DNA from: Pseudomonas viridiflava
GTDB taxonomy: Bacteria; Pseudomonadota; Gammaproteobacteria; Pseudomonadales; Pseudomonadaceae
DNA: 64,000 nucleotides
NCBI RefSeq assembly: GCF_900602065.1
Contig: NZ_UWFN01000328.1
Span: forward strand, 62,001-126,000
Reading direction: 5' to 3'
Shown: positions 63,523 to 64,000 of the stretch, in pieces
Position numbering within the stretch: position 1 is the stretch's first letter
How the letters are laid out: the number at the start of each line of letters is the position of its first letter
The notes under the pieces: model-generated
What the model was told of the DNA's origin: nothing
The model's database searches: none
What the model saw: the letters and a program-made list of their open reading frames with translations, nothing else
Program-made: the position numbers and the translations under genes

Positions 63523-64000
63523 ATGAAAAGCGCCGCTAGTGAGGCATTGAAATCCTACAGGGTAGATGGCCCACCTCTATACTTGATCGGCACATTCGAT
63601 ACGGGGGTGACTGTATTTAGCCAGCAAACGCGAGCTTTGAATCTGGCCTGGGCAGCAATCGAGTCGGACCTTGTGGGGACAACTCCAAATGATCCAAGCA
63701 TCTCTGCCTGCAGAGGATATAAAATTGCAATTGTTGGGGCTGGATTTGCCGGGTTATCCGTAGCTGCCGGATTGATTTCAAAAGGAGCCGCCGCAGATAT
63801 TACAATATTCGAACAGAGAGACACTCTCTTGCCACTTCAGCAAGGAAGCGATTCGCGCTGGCTGCATCCTCGCATCTACGATTGGCCTAGGGAGGGCAGC
63901 CAAGCAAGTGTGGCTATGCTCCCCGTTTTAAACTGGACAGCTGCTCGAGCCTCTGATGTCGTAGTTCAAGTTTTGGCTGAGTGGAAAAAGTTACTTTCGG
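63523..64000 (+). CDS. FAD/NAD-binding oxidoreductase-like protein (partial)
   Basis: The first ~159 codons of a gene running off the right edge. After an N-terminal segment (PPLYLIGTFDTGVTVFSQQT), a Rossmann dinucleotide site appears: KIAIVGAGFAGLSVAAGLIS, with the acidic end of strand two at TIFEQRD. DSRWLHPRIYDWPREGS follows, a distinctive stretch in the position of the FAD-contact region. An AGGAGG ribosome site precedes the ATG. It is coupled to the kinase-like gene. Substrate is unknown. Confidence 0.75.
   Translation, partial: MKSAASEALKSYRVDGPPLYLIGTFDTGVTVFSQQTRALNLAWAAIESDLVGTTPNDPSISACRGYKIAIVGAGFAGLSVAAGLISKGAAADITIFEQRDTLLPLQQGSDSRWLHPRIYDWPREGSQASVAMLPVLNWTAARASDVVVQVLAEWKKLLS

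Noticed and set aside
18900..64000. Second attachment site (attR) matching the ssrA 3' end
   Set aside because: I looked for another copy of the T-arm/acceptor sequence and found none; the right end is presumably outside the window.
1..64000. CRISPR array
   Set aside because: No regularly spaced direct repeats of 24-40 bp were seen; the repeats present are REP hairpins and short operator-like elements.

Overview
The window is a stretch of a Pseudomonas chromosome, most likely from the P. syringae or P. fluorescens groups. The evidence is the gene order carA-dapB-dnaJ-dnaK-grpE-recN-fur-omlA-rnfH-ratA-smpB-lldR-lldPD-dld-ssrA, the TTG start of carA, a cysteine-free Fur, a tmRNA tag reading ANDDNYGAQLAA, and REP-like hairpins carrying GGGAGCGAATTCATTCGC.

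Positions 1-18,900 are core genome. The heat-shock cluster grpE-dnaK-dnaJ is on the minus strand, has two clear sigma-32 promoters, and is followed by dapB and carA. The carA leader holds a strong hairpin plus U-tract just before the start codon. recN has a LexA box, and a 78-bp degenerate copy of its 3' end lies 307 bp downstream among REP elements. After fur, bamE/omlA, rnfH, ratA and smpB comes a complete lactate-utilisation locus: an LldR-type regulator, permease, L-lactate dehydrogenase and an iron-sulphur D-lactate dehydrogenase, with a 17-bp palindromic operator.

At 18,504-18,892 lies ssrA (tmRNA). Its 3' end is the likely attachment site of a genomic island that begins with a P4-type tyrosine integrase and runs past the right edge of the window. 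No attR is seen, so the island is larger than what is visible. It is a dense defence island of stacked modules separated by broken transposases.

Module 1 (21,606-30,064, minus strand) is a five-gene operon. It encodes a large SF1 helicase fused to the N-terminal half of a type IA topoisomerase. The topoisomerase GRPST segment is on a second protein, and the active-site YPRTD motif sits at residue 7 of a third, with two unrecognised proteins at the ends. I know of no described system with this architecture, and it is the best candidate here for a novel system. Module 2 (31,878-37,630, plus strand) has an S1-like RNA-binding/winged-helix protein, two small coiled-coil proteins and a UPF1-like helicase with an N-terminal hydrophobic anchor. 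Next to it is a 1,501-residue protein with a sacsin/Hsp90-type ATPase fold and a C-terminal DUF3883 nuclease-like domain (37,778-42,283).

Positions 42,800-46,600 hold small accessory genes (a zinc-ribbon/glycine-zipper protein, a DUF932 protein, an XRE regulator with a palindromic operator, and a secreted Cys-rich protein) and an IS5-type remnant. Module 3 (46,828-62,562) is a complete class 1 DISARM system (drmD-drmMI-drmA-drmB-drmC, minus strand), met tail to tail by a cytosine-5 methyltransferase with an overlapping Vsr endonuclease. The window ends in a two-gene unit: a deoxynucleoside-kinase-like protein and a truncated FAD-binding protein.
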